64,000 nt of DNA from Acidobacteriota bacterium (GTDB taxonomy: Bacteria; Acidobacteriota; Terriglobia; UBA7540), in the NCBI GenBank assembly GCA_021838785.1, contig JAKCCV010000001.1, positions 124,001-188,000 on the forward strand, given 5' to 3'. Position numbers and translations under genes: made by a program. The notes under the pieces are model-generated. The model was not told the DNA's origin and ran no database searches. It saw only the letters and a list, made by a program, of their open reading frames with translations. Below are positions 1 through 7,807 of the stretch, one piece after another. Position 1 is the stretch's first letter. Each line of letters starts with the position of its first letter.

Positions 1-313
1 CGCCGCTCTCATTGCGCGTAAAAGTGTTGGAAATCACCGGGAAATACTCCGTTGAACCGCTCAATTTCGAATATTCTCCGAGCACCGTGATGGAATTGGC
101 CGCGTTCCACCAACCCGTCGTCTGCCACAGGCCGGTCGTCGAGTCGTACCACGTTTGCAGTTGCTGGATGCCCAACGCTGCCGCTTGGAGATATCCCGGC
201 ATGGTCGGCGGCGGGCTCGGCAACGCCGGCGATGCGCCTGAACCTCCGCCACATGAGCTGAGCGCCAGCACCGCGCCCGCCAGCATCACCCATTTACCCA
301 TCGAGGCTCGCAT
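1..313 (-). CDS. GH76-like secreted lipoprotein, 3' part outside window
   Basis: The reading frame starts at the ATG at 313-311, preceded by a GGAGGGA ribosome binding site, and runs off the left edge without a stop. The first 24 residues form a lipoprotein signal: basic start, hydrophobic core, then LSSCGGG with the lipobox cysteine. After a Pro/Ser linker comes LQTWYDSTTGLW followed by GWWNAANSITVLGEYSKL, which matches the N-terminal helices of the GH76 alpha-1,6-mannanase (alpha/alpha)6 family. Only 104 residues are visible, and the catalytic Asp-Asp pair lies beyond the edge. Family assignment rests on this pattern alone. The plus-strand frame over the same bases is a shadow. Confidence 0.6.
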   Translation of the reverse strand, partial: MRASMGKWVMLAGAVLALSSCGGGSGASPALPSPPPTMPGYLQAAALGIQQLQTWYDSTTGLWQTTGWWNAANSITVLGEYSKLSGSTEYFPVISNTFTRNESG

Positions 314-374
314 GGTCCCTCCTTGACCCTCCCATTTTAAGAGAAACCCCGCCTCCCGCGCATAAGAATCATCG

Positions 375-1240
375 GTAGCGCCGAGGCGCCTGCCCTTTGC
401 AGCTTTTGTAGCGCCGAGGCGCCCGCCCTTTGCAGCTTTTGTAGCAATGAGGCGTCCGTCCACGGCGGTTTTTGTAGCGATGAGGTGCGCCTTTTGCGCT
501 CCTCAGCGGCTCTTCCTTTTCCCGAACCCAACCGCCAACCCGCGCGACGCGCCGTCAGCAACCAACCAACGTCTATCAAATCAACTCAAACGCCGCAAAG
601 GAAGCCAAACCGCGGCACCCTTTGCGCTACCCCGGTGCGGTAGCGATGAGGTGCGCGTTTTCTGCGCTCCTCAGCGGCCCTTCCCGAGGCGTCGTCGTCT
701 GCGCTCCATGTAGCAATGAGGCGTCCGTCCACGGCGGTTTTTGTAGCGATGAGGTGCGCGCCTTTTGCGCTCCTCAGCGGCTCTTCCTTTTCCCGAACCC
801 AACCGCCAACCCGCGCGACGCGCCCTCGGCAATCAACCAACGTCTATCAAATCAACTCAAACGCCGCAAAGGAAGCCAAACCGCGGCCACCTTTGCGCTA
901 CCCCGGTGCGGTAGCGATGAGGTGCGCACCTTTTGCGCTCCTCAGCGGCCCTTCCCGAGGCGTCGTCGTCTGCGCTCCATGTAGCAATGAGGCGTCCGTC
1001 CACGGCGGTTTTTGTAGCGATGAGGTGCGCGTTTTTTGCGCTCCTCAGCGGCTCTTCCTTTTCCCGAACCCAACCGCCAACCCGCGCGACGCGCCGTCAG
1101 CAACCAACCAACGTCTATCAAATCAACTCAAACGCCGCAAAGGAGGCTAAACGGCGGCCACCTTTGCGCCACCTTCCCACCGTGTCCCACCCCGGGTAGC
1201 GCTGAGGTGCGCGTTTTCTGCGCTCCTCAGCGGCTCTTCC
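375..1240. repeat. Tandem array of about 270-bp intergenic repeats with palindromic subunits
   Basis: Two 33-base copies open the array at 375 and 408. Three near-identical long units then start at 441, 710 and 981 (periods 269 and 271), and a decayed fourth piece ends near 1240. Inside each unit lies an element of about 157 bp (474-630, 743-901, 1014-1172) that begins GTAGCG and ends CGCTAC (CGCCAC in the third). Each element has a left hairpin (arms TGAGG-GCGC and GCGC-CCTCA) and a right hairpin (GCAAAGG/CCTTTGC). A further left hairpin sits alone at 640-677, 911-948 and 1196-1234. Open frames across the array are Arg/Ser/Pro-rich, repeat with the DNA and look non-coding. This accounts for the roughly 1-kb gene-free stretch before the methylase. 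Confidence 0.85.
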
Positions 1241-1339
1241 GGCATTCAACCGCCGCCCGGCTCCGCCGCAGAGACTCGAGAACTGGTCCTGGGTCACCCT
1301 CCGGCAGCGGTTGGCGAAAGTTTTTGGTATCATGCACCG

Positions 1340-4132
1340 GTGCCTCTATCGTGGAATGAAATTCGGCATCGTGCCATCGCCTTCTCCAAGGAATGGACAG
1401 GCGTCCGAAGCGAACGAGCCGAAAAGCAGACCTTCTGGAACGAGTTCTTCAAAGTCTTTGGGATTCCCCGGCGGGCCGTGGCGAGCTTTGAGGAGCCGGT
1501 CAAGGGAATTTCGGGCAGATACGGCTACATTGACCTGTTCTGGCCGGGCGTGGCGCTCGTCGAGCACAAGAGCCTCGGAAAAGACCTCGGCAAGGCAGAG
1601 TCGCAAGCGTTTCGTTATATCCAAGACCTTGCTCGCGAAGGTCGAACCGACGAGATCCCCCGCTACGTCATCGTTTCCGACTTTGCCCGCATCGCTCTGC
1701 ACGATCTCGAGCCCGAAGACCAGCGCCACCTGCCGCTTTTCGACCAATGGCGCGTGGCCACCGTCGAGTTCCCGCTGGCCGATTTCCACAGCAACATCCA
1801 TCACTTCGCCTTTATCCCCGGCTACAAGCAGCACAGATTTGAAGAGCAGGACCCCATCAACATCGAGGCGGTGGAGATCATGGGCCGCCTCCATGACACG
1901 CTCGAAGCCGGGGGCTACAAGGGACACCAGCTTGAGCGCTTCCTGGTTCGCGTTCTCTTCTGCCTCTTTGCGGAGGACACCGGCATCTTTGAGCGCGAGG
2001 CCTTCACGCTCTACCTCGTTAATCGCACCGCCAGGGACGGCTCAGACCTTGGGCTGCACCTCGCACGCCTGTTCGACGTCCTGAACACGCCGCCCGAGGC
2101 GCGACAGACGAATCTCGATGAAACCCTCGCCGCATTCCCCTACGTTAACGGGGAACTTTTTGCCGAAAGGCTCGGCTTCGCCGATTTCAACTTCGACATG
2201 CGCAACGCCCTTCTGGCGTGCGCGCGCTTCGACTGGTCACGCATTTCTCCGGCGATCTTCGGCTCGCTCTTCCAGGCCGTGATGGAGCCGCGAGAGCGGC
2301 GGCAAATCGGCGGCCATTACACCAACGAGCGCGACATCCTCAAAGTCGTCCGCTCTCTTTTCCTTGACGATCTGCGGGCAGAATTTGAGCGCGCCAAAAA
2401 CAACAAGGCGGAGCTGAGGCGCTTCCACGAAAAGCTCTCCCGGCTTCGCTTCCTCGATCCCGCCTGCGGCTGCGGCAACTTCCTGGTCATTACTTACCGC
2501 GAGCTGCGCCTCCTCGAAATCGAAATCCTCAAACTGCTATTTCCGGGCGATCAACCGAACCTCGATGTTGCGCGACTCTCCCTGGTGGACGTGGACGCCT
2601 TCTACGGAATCGAAATCAGCGAATGGCCCGCCCGGATCGCCGAAGTCGCTATGTGGCTGATGGACCATCAGATGAACATCCGCTTGTCAGAGGCGTTCGG
2701 CCAATACTTTGTCCGCCTCCCGCTCAAAAAATCCCCCACCATCGTTTGTGGCAACGCGCTCCGCTTGGACTGGAAGAAAATCCTCCCGCCCGAGAAATGC
2801 AGCTACGTCCTCGGGAACCCGCCGTTTGTCGGGAAGCAATATATGACGGACGACCAGAACGAGGACATGGGTACCGTTTGCGGAAAGACTAAAGGACACG
2901 GCATGCTCGATTACGTAGCAGCGTGGTATTTCAAGGCCGCCGACTACATTCGAGATACACGCATCGTCGTTGGTTTCGTCTCCACGAATTCAATTACCCA
3001 AGGTGAGCAAGTCGGAATTCTCTGGAATGCGCTTTTTCAGCAAGGCGTTAAAATTCACTTCGGCCATCGTCCTTTCGCATGGGAAAGCGAGGCGCGCGGC
3101 AAGGCTCACGTCCACGTTGTCATTATCGGTTTCGGGAATTTCGATACGACGAACAAAAGAATCTACAATTACGAGGTCGGAGATGCCACAGTAACAACCG
3201 CGCGAAATATCAGCCCATATCTTGTCGAAGGAAGCGACAAGGCTATTACGAAATCTTTGACCCAGATTAGCCACGTGCCTGAAATTGTCTTCGGGAGCAT
3301 GCCCAATGACGGCGGCCATCTCTTGCTATCGGATGAAGAGAAACGCGAACTAATTGAGAAGGAGCCCGCCGCCTCTCGATTCTTAAGGCCGTTTATTGGC
3401 TCCGAAGAACTCATTCATGGAATTCCGCGCTGGTGTTTATGGCTCGTGAAAGCGTCGCCACAGGAGCTACGAGCGATGCCCGAAGTGATGAAGAGGGTTG
3501 AGGCTGTGCGCCAGCGACGGTTGAAAAGCACCCGAGAGGCAACGCGCAAGTTGGCGAAAGTGCCGACACTTTTCGGTGAAATTCGGCAACCCACACGGAG
3601 CTATCTCGCCATTCCAGAAGTGTCATCGGAACGCCGCCCCTATATTCCGATTGCCTTCCTCAGCGGAGAAATTATTGCGAGTAACAAGCTCTACACAGTC
3701 TCTCAAGCTGATCTGTTCATCTTTGGTATACTCTCCTCTGCAATGCACATGGCCTGGGTGCGCCAAGTTTCAGGACGACTCGAATCGCGATTCCAATATT
3801 CAGGGAAAGTTGTCTACAACAACTTCTCATTTCCCGAAGCGCCCACCGCCAAACAACGCGCCGCTGTGGAAGCCGCCGCGCAAGCGGTTTTGGACGCCCG
3901 GAAGCAGTTCCCCGATGCGACGCTGGCCGACCTTTACGATCCGCTGGCGATGCCGCCCGTCCTGGTCAAGGCCCACGCCGCGCTCGACCGCGCGGTTGAC
4001 CTCTGCTACCGTCCTCAGCCCTTTGAAAGCGACCGCCAGCGCGTCGAGCACCTCTTCGCGCTCTACGAAAAGCTCACCGCTCCGCTCCTGCCCGCCGGCA
4101 GGAAAAGACGGTCCAGGGCACGTTCAAACTAG
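1340..4132 (+). CDS. MmeI-like single-chain restriction endonuclease / adenine methyltransferase (type IIL/IIG)
   Basis: A 930-residue bifunctional enzyme expected to cut and methylate DNA at one recognition site. The N-terminal nuclease carries a D65...E75-H-K77 (D-EXK) catalytic pattern as in MmeI. A helical linker leads to the N6-adenine methyltransferase: SAM motif I DPACGCGNF at about 373-381 and catalytic motif IV NPPF at about 493-496. The remaining 400 residues fit a target-recognition domain and C-terminal helices. Start is GTG at 1340 with no strong Shine-Dalgarno; the N-terminal residues resemble the family start, so I keep it. Length matches the family (about 900-950). It stands alone, with no separate specificity subunit. 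A partial copy of its 3' end lies at 4842-5131 beyond a toxin-antitoxin pair. Confidence 0.85.
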   Translation: MPLSWNEIRHRAIAFSKEWTGVRSERAEKQTFWNEFFKVFGIPRRAVASFEEPVKGISGRYGYIDLFWPGVALVEHKSLGKDLGKAESQAFRYIQDLAREGRTDEIPRYVIVSDFARIALHDLEPEDQRHLPLFDQWRVATVEFPLADFHSNIHHFAFIPGYKQHRFEEQDPINIEAVEIMGRLHDTLEAGGYKGHQLERFLVRVLFCLFAEDTGIFEREAFTLYLVNRTARDGSDLGLHLARLFDVLNTPPEARQTNLDETLAAFPYVNGELFAERLGFADFNFDMRNALLACARFDWSRISPAIFGSLFQAVMEPRERRQIGGHYTNERDILKVVRSLFLDDLRAEFERAKNNKAELRRFHEKLSRLRFLDPACGCGNFLVITYRELRLLEIEILKLLFPGDQPNLDVARLSLVDVDAFYGIEISEWPARIAEVAMWLMDHQMNIRLSEAFGQYFVRLPLKKSPTIVCGNALRLDWKKILPPEKCSYVLGNPPFVGKQYMTDDQNEDMGTVCGKTKGHGMLDYVAAWYFKAADYIRDTRIVVGFVSTNSITQGEQVGILWNALFQQGVKIHFGHRPFAWESEARGKAHVHVVIIGFGNFDTTNKRIYNYEVGDATVTTARNISPYLVEGSDKAITKSLTQISHVPEIVFGSMPNDGGHLLLSDEEKRELIEKEPAASRFLRPFIGSEELIHGIPRWCLWLVKASPQELRAMPEVMKRVEAVRQRRLKSTREATRKLAKVPTLFGEIRQPTRSYLAIPEVSSERRPYIPIAFLSGEIIASNKLYTVSQADLFIFGILSSAMHMAWVRQVSGRLESRFQYSGKVVYNNFSFPEAPTAKQRAAVEAAAQAVLDARKQFPDATLADLYDPLAMPPVLVKAHAALDRAVDLCYRPQPFESDRQRVEHLFALYEKLTAPLLPAGRKRRSRARSN

Positions 4133-4166
4133 GACTCACCCTCCGGGGGCTCCCCCAACGACGAAT

Positions 4167-4496
4167 TTATTGTCGGTTCTCAAAGGGAATTGACCGTGGG
4201 TTGAACTTCCGCCTCGCGCCGTGGCGGATGTGCAGCACCTCGACGTGCCTCTGTTTTTCCAGAACGCGGTAGAGCACACGATAGACATGAGGCTTGTGGC
4301 CGTAAAGCAAGTGCCGGATCTCGGGCTTCTCGCGCGTCACCGGGCATCGGTTCGGTTGGGCTTCCAGGCTGAGGATCGCCTCCTTGAGACCCTGATACCA
4401 TTTCCAGGCGGCCTCCGAATCCTCGGCGTTGATTTCCTCATACAGGCGCGCCAGGTCGCGCTCGGCGCGGGAAGTAATGTCAACGAGGTAGGCCAT
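4167..4496 (-). CDS. RelE/ParE-superfamily toxin
   Basis: 109 residues from the ATG at 4496. The frame is open for 31 more codons upstream, but those overlap the antitoxin and are not family-like. The sequence MAYLVDITSRAERDLARLYE, the central R-H-L-L-Y-G-HKPHVYRVLYRV strand pattern and the C-terminal VLHIRHGAR are typical of ParE/RelE toxins (mRNA interferases or gyrase poisons). The start overlaps the end of the upstream antitoxin gene by 17 bp, the usual coupled arrangement. It is convergent with the methylase gene, with 34 bp between stops. Which toxin subtype it is cannot be told from sequence alone. Confidence 0.85.
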   Translation of the reverse strand: MAYLVDITSRAERDLARLYEEINAEDSEAAWKWYQGLKEAILSLEAQPNRCPVTREKPEIRHLLYGHKPHVYRVLYRVLEKQRHVEVLHIRHGARRKFNPRSIPFENRQ

Positions 4497-4770
4497 GCTG
4501 GGCTTCGAAGCTGTCGAAGAACTCCTTGGCCGGCCGCACTCTTCCTCTTTTGGCGTCCTCAAGACCCTGGCGGATGCCTTCCGCCGCATCGGCGCGGGCG
4601 GCGAGGTCGAGAAGGCGCTGATAGGCCTCGGCGTCTTGCACGACGGCGGCTGCCTTCCCCCTCACCGTCAGCACCACGGGGCGCTTGCTTTTCTTCAGTT
4701 GCTTCATGAAATCGCCGGACCGGCGGCGGAAGGTGGTCAGGGATTGGATGTCCTTGGCGATGTCGAGCAT
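4480..4770 (-). CDS. Phd/YefM-type antitoxin
   Basis: 96 residues starting at the ATG at 4770, chosen because GGAGG lies six bases upstream; an in-frame upstream start at 4818 lacks this. The N-terminal part MLDIAKDIQSLTTFRRRSG followed by LKKSKRPVVLTVRGKAAAVV is the Phd/YefM DNA-binding and dimerisation fold. The C-terminal tail with AKEFFDSFEAQ would wrap the toxin. It should neutralise the toxin encoded immediately downstream and autorepress the operon. The expected operator lies between 4771 and about 4840, but I see no clear palindrome there. Confidence 0.85.
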   Translation of the reverse strand: MLDIAKDIQSLTTFRRRSGDFMKQLKKSKRPVVLTVRGKAAAVVQDAEAYQRLLDLAARADAAEGIRQGLEDAKRGRVRPAKEFFDSFEAQHGLPR

Positions 4771-4841
4771 GAGTGGCCTCCTATCAAAGCACCTTTTTAG
4801 ATGCCAGTATGATACCACGTCTCTCGGGAGCGAAAAAGGGC

Positions 4842-5131
4842 TCCAGCGCGCTTTAGTCGAAGCCGCCGCGCAAGCGGTTTTAGACGCGCGCAGGCAGTTC
4901 CCCGAGGCGACGCTGGCCGACCTCTACGATCCGCTGGCGATGCCGCCCGTCCTGGTCAAGGCCCACGCCGCGCTCTATGAAAAGCTCACCGCTCCGCTCC
5001 TGCCCGCCGCCAGGAAAACACGGCCCACGAAACGCTCGGGCTGGACCAGCACCGAAAATCTTTCCTTACTTCCCGAACCGGCCGCCGGTCGTCCCCACTC
5101 GAACCGCCGCTCCCACAGCATGGAGCCATGA
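4842..5131 (+). pseudogene. Decayed duplicate of the MmeI-like gene 3' end
   Basis: From about 4842 the sequence repeats the 3' end of the 1340-4132 gene (homologous part about 3853-4112), reading VEAAAQAVLDARRQFPEATL, then LADLYDPLAMPPVLVKAHAA, then LYEKLTAPLLPA. About 25 codons present in the intact gene between AHAAL and ALYEK are missing. Both deletion ends carry GCGCTC, which suggests recombination between short direct repeats. No start codon or upstream gene body accompanies it. The toxin-antitoxin pair lies exactly between the two copies. The frame runs on to a stop at 5131, where a repeat element begins. Confidence 0.8.
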
Positions 5132-5345
5132 GGTGCGCGTCCTTTGCGGTTTTGTAGCGATGAGGTGCGCGTTTTCTGCGCTCCTCAGCGGCCCTTCCCG
5201 AGGCGTCGTCTTCTGCGCTCCATGTAGCGATGAGGTGTCCGTCCACGGCGGTTTTTGTAGCGATGAGGTGCGCGTTTTCTGCGCTCCTCAGCGGCCCTTC
5301 CTTTTCCCGAACCCAACCGCCAACCCGCGCGACGCGCCCTCGGCA
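5126..5345 (+). repeat. Dispersed copies of the 375-1240 repeat family
   Basis: Left-type hairpins with the GTAGCGATGAGG start recur at 5154-5190 and 5256-5294, and a degenerate one near 5126. Between them is the same CGTCCACGGCGG linker found in the tandem array, and the last hairpin is followed by the CCGAACCCAACCGCCAACCC segment. The right-hand hairpin is missing, so this is a truncated relative in the same orientation as the first array. Confidence 0.8.
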
Positions 5346-5540
5346 AACAAAACTGCCATGCTGCTTGGCGCTCAGACGCTTCGCCTATGGCCCTCCCCAA
5401 GCAACATGAGGCATAAACTAAGCCAAGCTGTTACATACACTTACGGGCGCGGCCCAATTCCCTGCCCCCGAGAAGCTCAAGGCTGCTCAGAGGTTCCCTC
5501 GCCCGTCACAAGCCTCGCCCGCGCCTCAGCCTCAGCAAGC
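5346..5540. other. Intergenic stretch without recognisable content
   Basis: About 195 bases between the repeat copy and the convergent end of the sulfatase maturase gene. I see no terminator with a T-run, no RNA gene and no convincing small reading frame. Confidence 0.5.
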
Positions 5541-6875
5541 TCAATCCCGTCTTCCGCAGCACCTCTTGAACTTCTTCCCACTGCCGCATGGACAAGAATC
5601 GTTTCGCCCAGGCGACAATGTTGCCCTCCGCTCGGCATCCTTGAGGGCAACCCACGTCATGACATTGGCCGGTGCTCGAGCTTGCCGAAGCTCTGCGGCC
5701 ATAAACTCCATGCACGCCGCGATGTGGTGGAAAAAGAGCTTGTATCCTGCGCAAAGATAATTCAGCCCACCCTCGCCGTCCGGCGTGCGCAGGAAACGGT
5801 GCTTGGGGCACTCGCCGTGGCAAGCAAACCGCACGTCGCATTCTCGGCAATAACGTGGCAATGAGTCGAGCTTATTTTGCCCGAACCTCTGCTGCTCCGG
5901 CGAGTTGGCAAGCAAACGCAGCGGCTTGTCCATGATGTTGCCCAGCTTGTTCTCCGGGTAAACGTAGTGGTCGCATGAATAAAGATCGCCATTGTGCTCA
6001 ATGGCCAGCGCCCCTCCGCAGGTGGGGCGAAAGATGCAAAGACTCTGGTCAAGACCGAGCCAGCTCTCAAGAGCAACGTCGAAAATCTGAATGAAGTATT
6101 TGCCCACATCCCGCCGCACCCATTCATCGAACACCGCGCAGAGAAATTTTCCGTATTGCAACGGCTCAACCGACCACGCCGCCACTCGCGACGCCTGGGT
6201 GGCCGCGGGGCCAATCAACACTAATCCGTCGCTGTTGGGTTGAACGGCGATGCGCTCCACGACGGGAATGAATTGCATGAAACCGCTGCCGATTTCCTTC
6301 AGGAAGCGATAAACCTTGAGGGGAAACCGCGAGTTCTTACGATGCAGCACCGTCAGGGTGTTGAAATTCACCCCATGCTTTTTCAGATATCCCTGCCCGC
6401 GCAGCACGCGGTCGAAAGTCGGCGCTCCGCCCTTATCCACGCGGTAGCAATCATGTAACTCGCGCGGTCCATCAATGGATAAGCCGACCAAGAAATTGTT
6501 GGCTGCAAAAAACTCGCCCCATTCGTCGTCGAGCAAAACACCGTTGGTTTGAAAAGCATTTTCAATGCGCTTGCCGTTCGCATATTTTTTCTGCCATTCA
6601 ACGATTTTGCGGAAATAATCCACGCCCAGAATCGTGGGCTCGCCACCCTGCCAGCCAAACTGGACAACCGGGACGTCCTGTGCCTCGATGTACTGGCGGA
6701 CATAGCTTTCCAAAACGGGCTCCGGCATTGCCCAGTCGAAATCCGCGGGATACAGCTTCTCTTTTTCGAGGTAAAAGCAATACTTGCAGTCGAGGTTACA
6801 AATCGGCCCCATCGGCTTGGTCATAACATGAAACGCCGAGGGAGAGGACGAAGGGTGGGGTGGCAAGTCGCCCAT
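5541..6875 (-). CDS. Anaerobic sulfatase-maturating enzyme (radical SAM/SPASM) with C-terminal SEC-C motif
   Basis: 444 residues. Radical SAM enzyme that would convert a sulfatase active-site Cys or Ser to formylglycine. The AFHVMTKPMGPICNLDCKYC region gives the 4Fe-4S cysteines C26, C30 and C33; GWQGGEPT and the QTNG / SIDGP motifs follow as in the anSME family. A SPASM domain carries further cysteines (CDHYVYPE, YCRECDVRFACHGECPKHR). The last 20 residues, with DSCPCGSGKKFKRCC, are a SEC-C zinc motif, an uncommon addition to anSME as far as I know. No sulfatase gene lies in the window, so its substrate is encoded elsewhere or differs. An alternative start is Met18. Confidence 0.85.
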   Translation of the reverse strand: MGDLPPHPSSSPSAFHVMTKPMGPICNLDCKYCFYLEKEKLYPADFDWAMPEPVLESYVRQYIEAQDVPVVQFGWQGGEPTILGVDYFRKIVEWQKKYANGKRIENAFQTNGVLLDDEWGEFFAANNFLVGLSIDGPRELHDCYRVDKGGAPTFDRVLRGQGYLKKHGVNFNTLTVLHRKNSRFPLKVYRFLKEIGSGFMQFIPVVERIAVQPNSDGLVLIGPAATQASRVAAWSVEPLQYGKFLCAVFDEWVRRDVGKYFIQIFDVALESWLGLDQSLCIFRPTCGGALAIEHNGDLYSCDHYVYPENKLGNIMDKPLRLLANSPEQQRFGQNKLDSLPRYCRECDVRFACHGECPKHRFLRTPDGEGGLNYLCAGYKLFFHHIAACMEFMAAELRQARAPANVMTWVALKDAERRATLSPGRNDSCPCGSGKKFKRCCGRRD

Positions 6876-7053
6876 GTTGGAAACCCTGCCCAGCGTACTC
6901 GCGCTATTTAGTCTGTGTCAACCATGACGCTCCTGCAATCCATCATCTGAAGCGTCTCTCGTGACTTAACCATGGCCTGTGGAGAAGCTGTGAATTGCAT
7001 AAGGCATATTGTTAGCGTTAATTAAGTTACTGAAAATACGATAAATATAATAC

Positions 7054-7082
7054 TTGACAACAGCACGCTAAATTACGATAAT
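7054..7082 (+). promoter_or_regulatory. Sigma70-type promoter of hsp20
   Basis: TTGACA at 7054-7059 and GATAAT at 7077-7082, separated by exactly 17 bases in an AT-rich stretch, lie 37 bases before the Hsp20 start. A strong AAGGAGGT ribosome binding site follows at 7104-7111. I found no CIRCE or HAIR inverted repeat here, so heat-shock repressor control is not visible. Confidence 0.75.
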
Positions 7083-7119
7083 GCAGATAGGCTAAGACTA
7101 ATGAAGGAGGTAAATAAAC

Positions 7120-7599
7120 ATGGCGATCGTTCGATGGGAGCCGTTCCGGGACCTAATCACGACTCAGGATCGGCTGAACAAGCTTTTCAATGAGACTTTT
7201 TCCCGCTTCTTTGACGAGGGGGATCTTGGCTTCCAGGGCTGGTCTCCGGCCGTAGACATCTATGAGACGGACGACAGCGTTGTGGTGAAAGCCGATCTGC
7301 CCGGAGTGGACCCGAAGGACATCGAGGCCCGAATTCAGGATGGCACGCTCTACCTGAAAGGTGAGAGGAAATTCAAGAATGAGGTAAAGAAGGAAAACTA
7401 CCACCTGGTGGAGCGATCCTACGGCTCGTTTACACGGAGCTTCATCCTGCCGACCTCGGTGGATGCGGACCACGTGAAAGCGGAATATAACGATGGGACA
7501 CTAACGCTGACCATGCCCAAGCACGAGGAGGCCAAGCCCAAGGTCATCAAGATCAGCGCCGCCGCGGAGGAAGCCAAGGCTGCTGGCGCGCGCCATTAA
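7120..7599 (+). CDS. hsp20: Small heat-shock protein, Hsp20/alpha-crystallin family
   Basis: 159 residues, usual length. ATP-independent holdase that binds unfolding proteins in the cytoplasm. The N-terminal amphipathic arm (MAIVRWEPFRDLITTQDRLN) precedes the alpha-crystallin domain: PAVDIYETDDSVVVKADLPG at about 44-63, the conserved DG-T-L-Y-L-K-GE strand, and the FTRSFILPTSVD and YNDGTLTLTMPK motifs near the C-terminus. It has its own promoter and a strong terminator, so it is monocistronic. The disaggregase ClpB lies just downstream with its own start region; the two cooperate in protein rescue. Confidence 0.95.
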   Translation: MAIVRWEPFRDLITTQDRLNKLFNETFSRFFDEGDLGFQGWSPAVDIYETDDSVVVKADLPGVDPKDIEARIQDGTLYLKGERKFKNEVKKENYHLVERSYGSFTRSFILPTSVDADHVKAEYNDGTLTLTMPKHEEAKPKVIKISAAAEEAKAAGARH

Positions 7600-7646
7600 G
7601 GCCTTGGTTGACGGGGCAAATCCCACGAGCCAAAGAAGCATGGCCA

Positions 7647-7684
7647 AACCGCGCCGGCTCAAAAAAGCCGGCGCGGTTTTTTTT
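7647..7684 (+). terminator. Rho-independent terminator after hsp20
   Basis: A perfect 13-bp stem (AACCGCGCCGGCT at 7647-7659 with AGCCGGCGCGGTT at 7666-7678), a six-base loop and a run of eight T through 7684. It isolates hsp20 from clpB. Confidence 0.95.
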
Positions 7685-7807
7685 GGAGGTCACGATCTTG
7701 GAAGGAAAAGGTATAAAATTTCACCGTGAAGATCAGTCGGACCATCACCGTCATGAGGGGGTTCGTGGAGGGGCTGATCATTCTGAGGTGGAAAGCGGGG
7801 TAACTCC

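Noticed and set aside
375-1240. Possible CRISPR array
   Set aside because: Repeat units are about 270 bp and nearly identical throughout, with no unique spacers and no cas genes.
447-1359. Several plus- and minus-strand frames of 70-150 residues across the repeat array
   Set aside because: They repeat with the DNA, shift frame between copies, and are Arg/Ser/Pro-rich with no ribosome sites.
1340-4132. DISARM or BREX methylase
   Set aside because: No accompanying helicase, DUF1998 or phosphatase genes lie next to it, and the D-EXK plus methylase chain is MmeI-like.
6876-7119. CIRCE or HAIR heat-shock operator before hsp20
   Set aside because: No GAGTGCTAA or CTTGAGT inverted repeat is present; only a sigma70-type promoter is visible.
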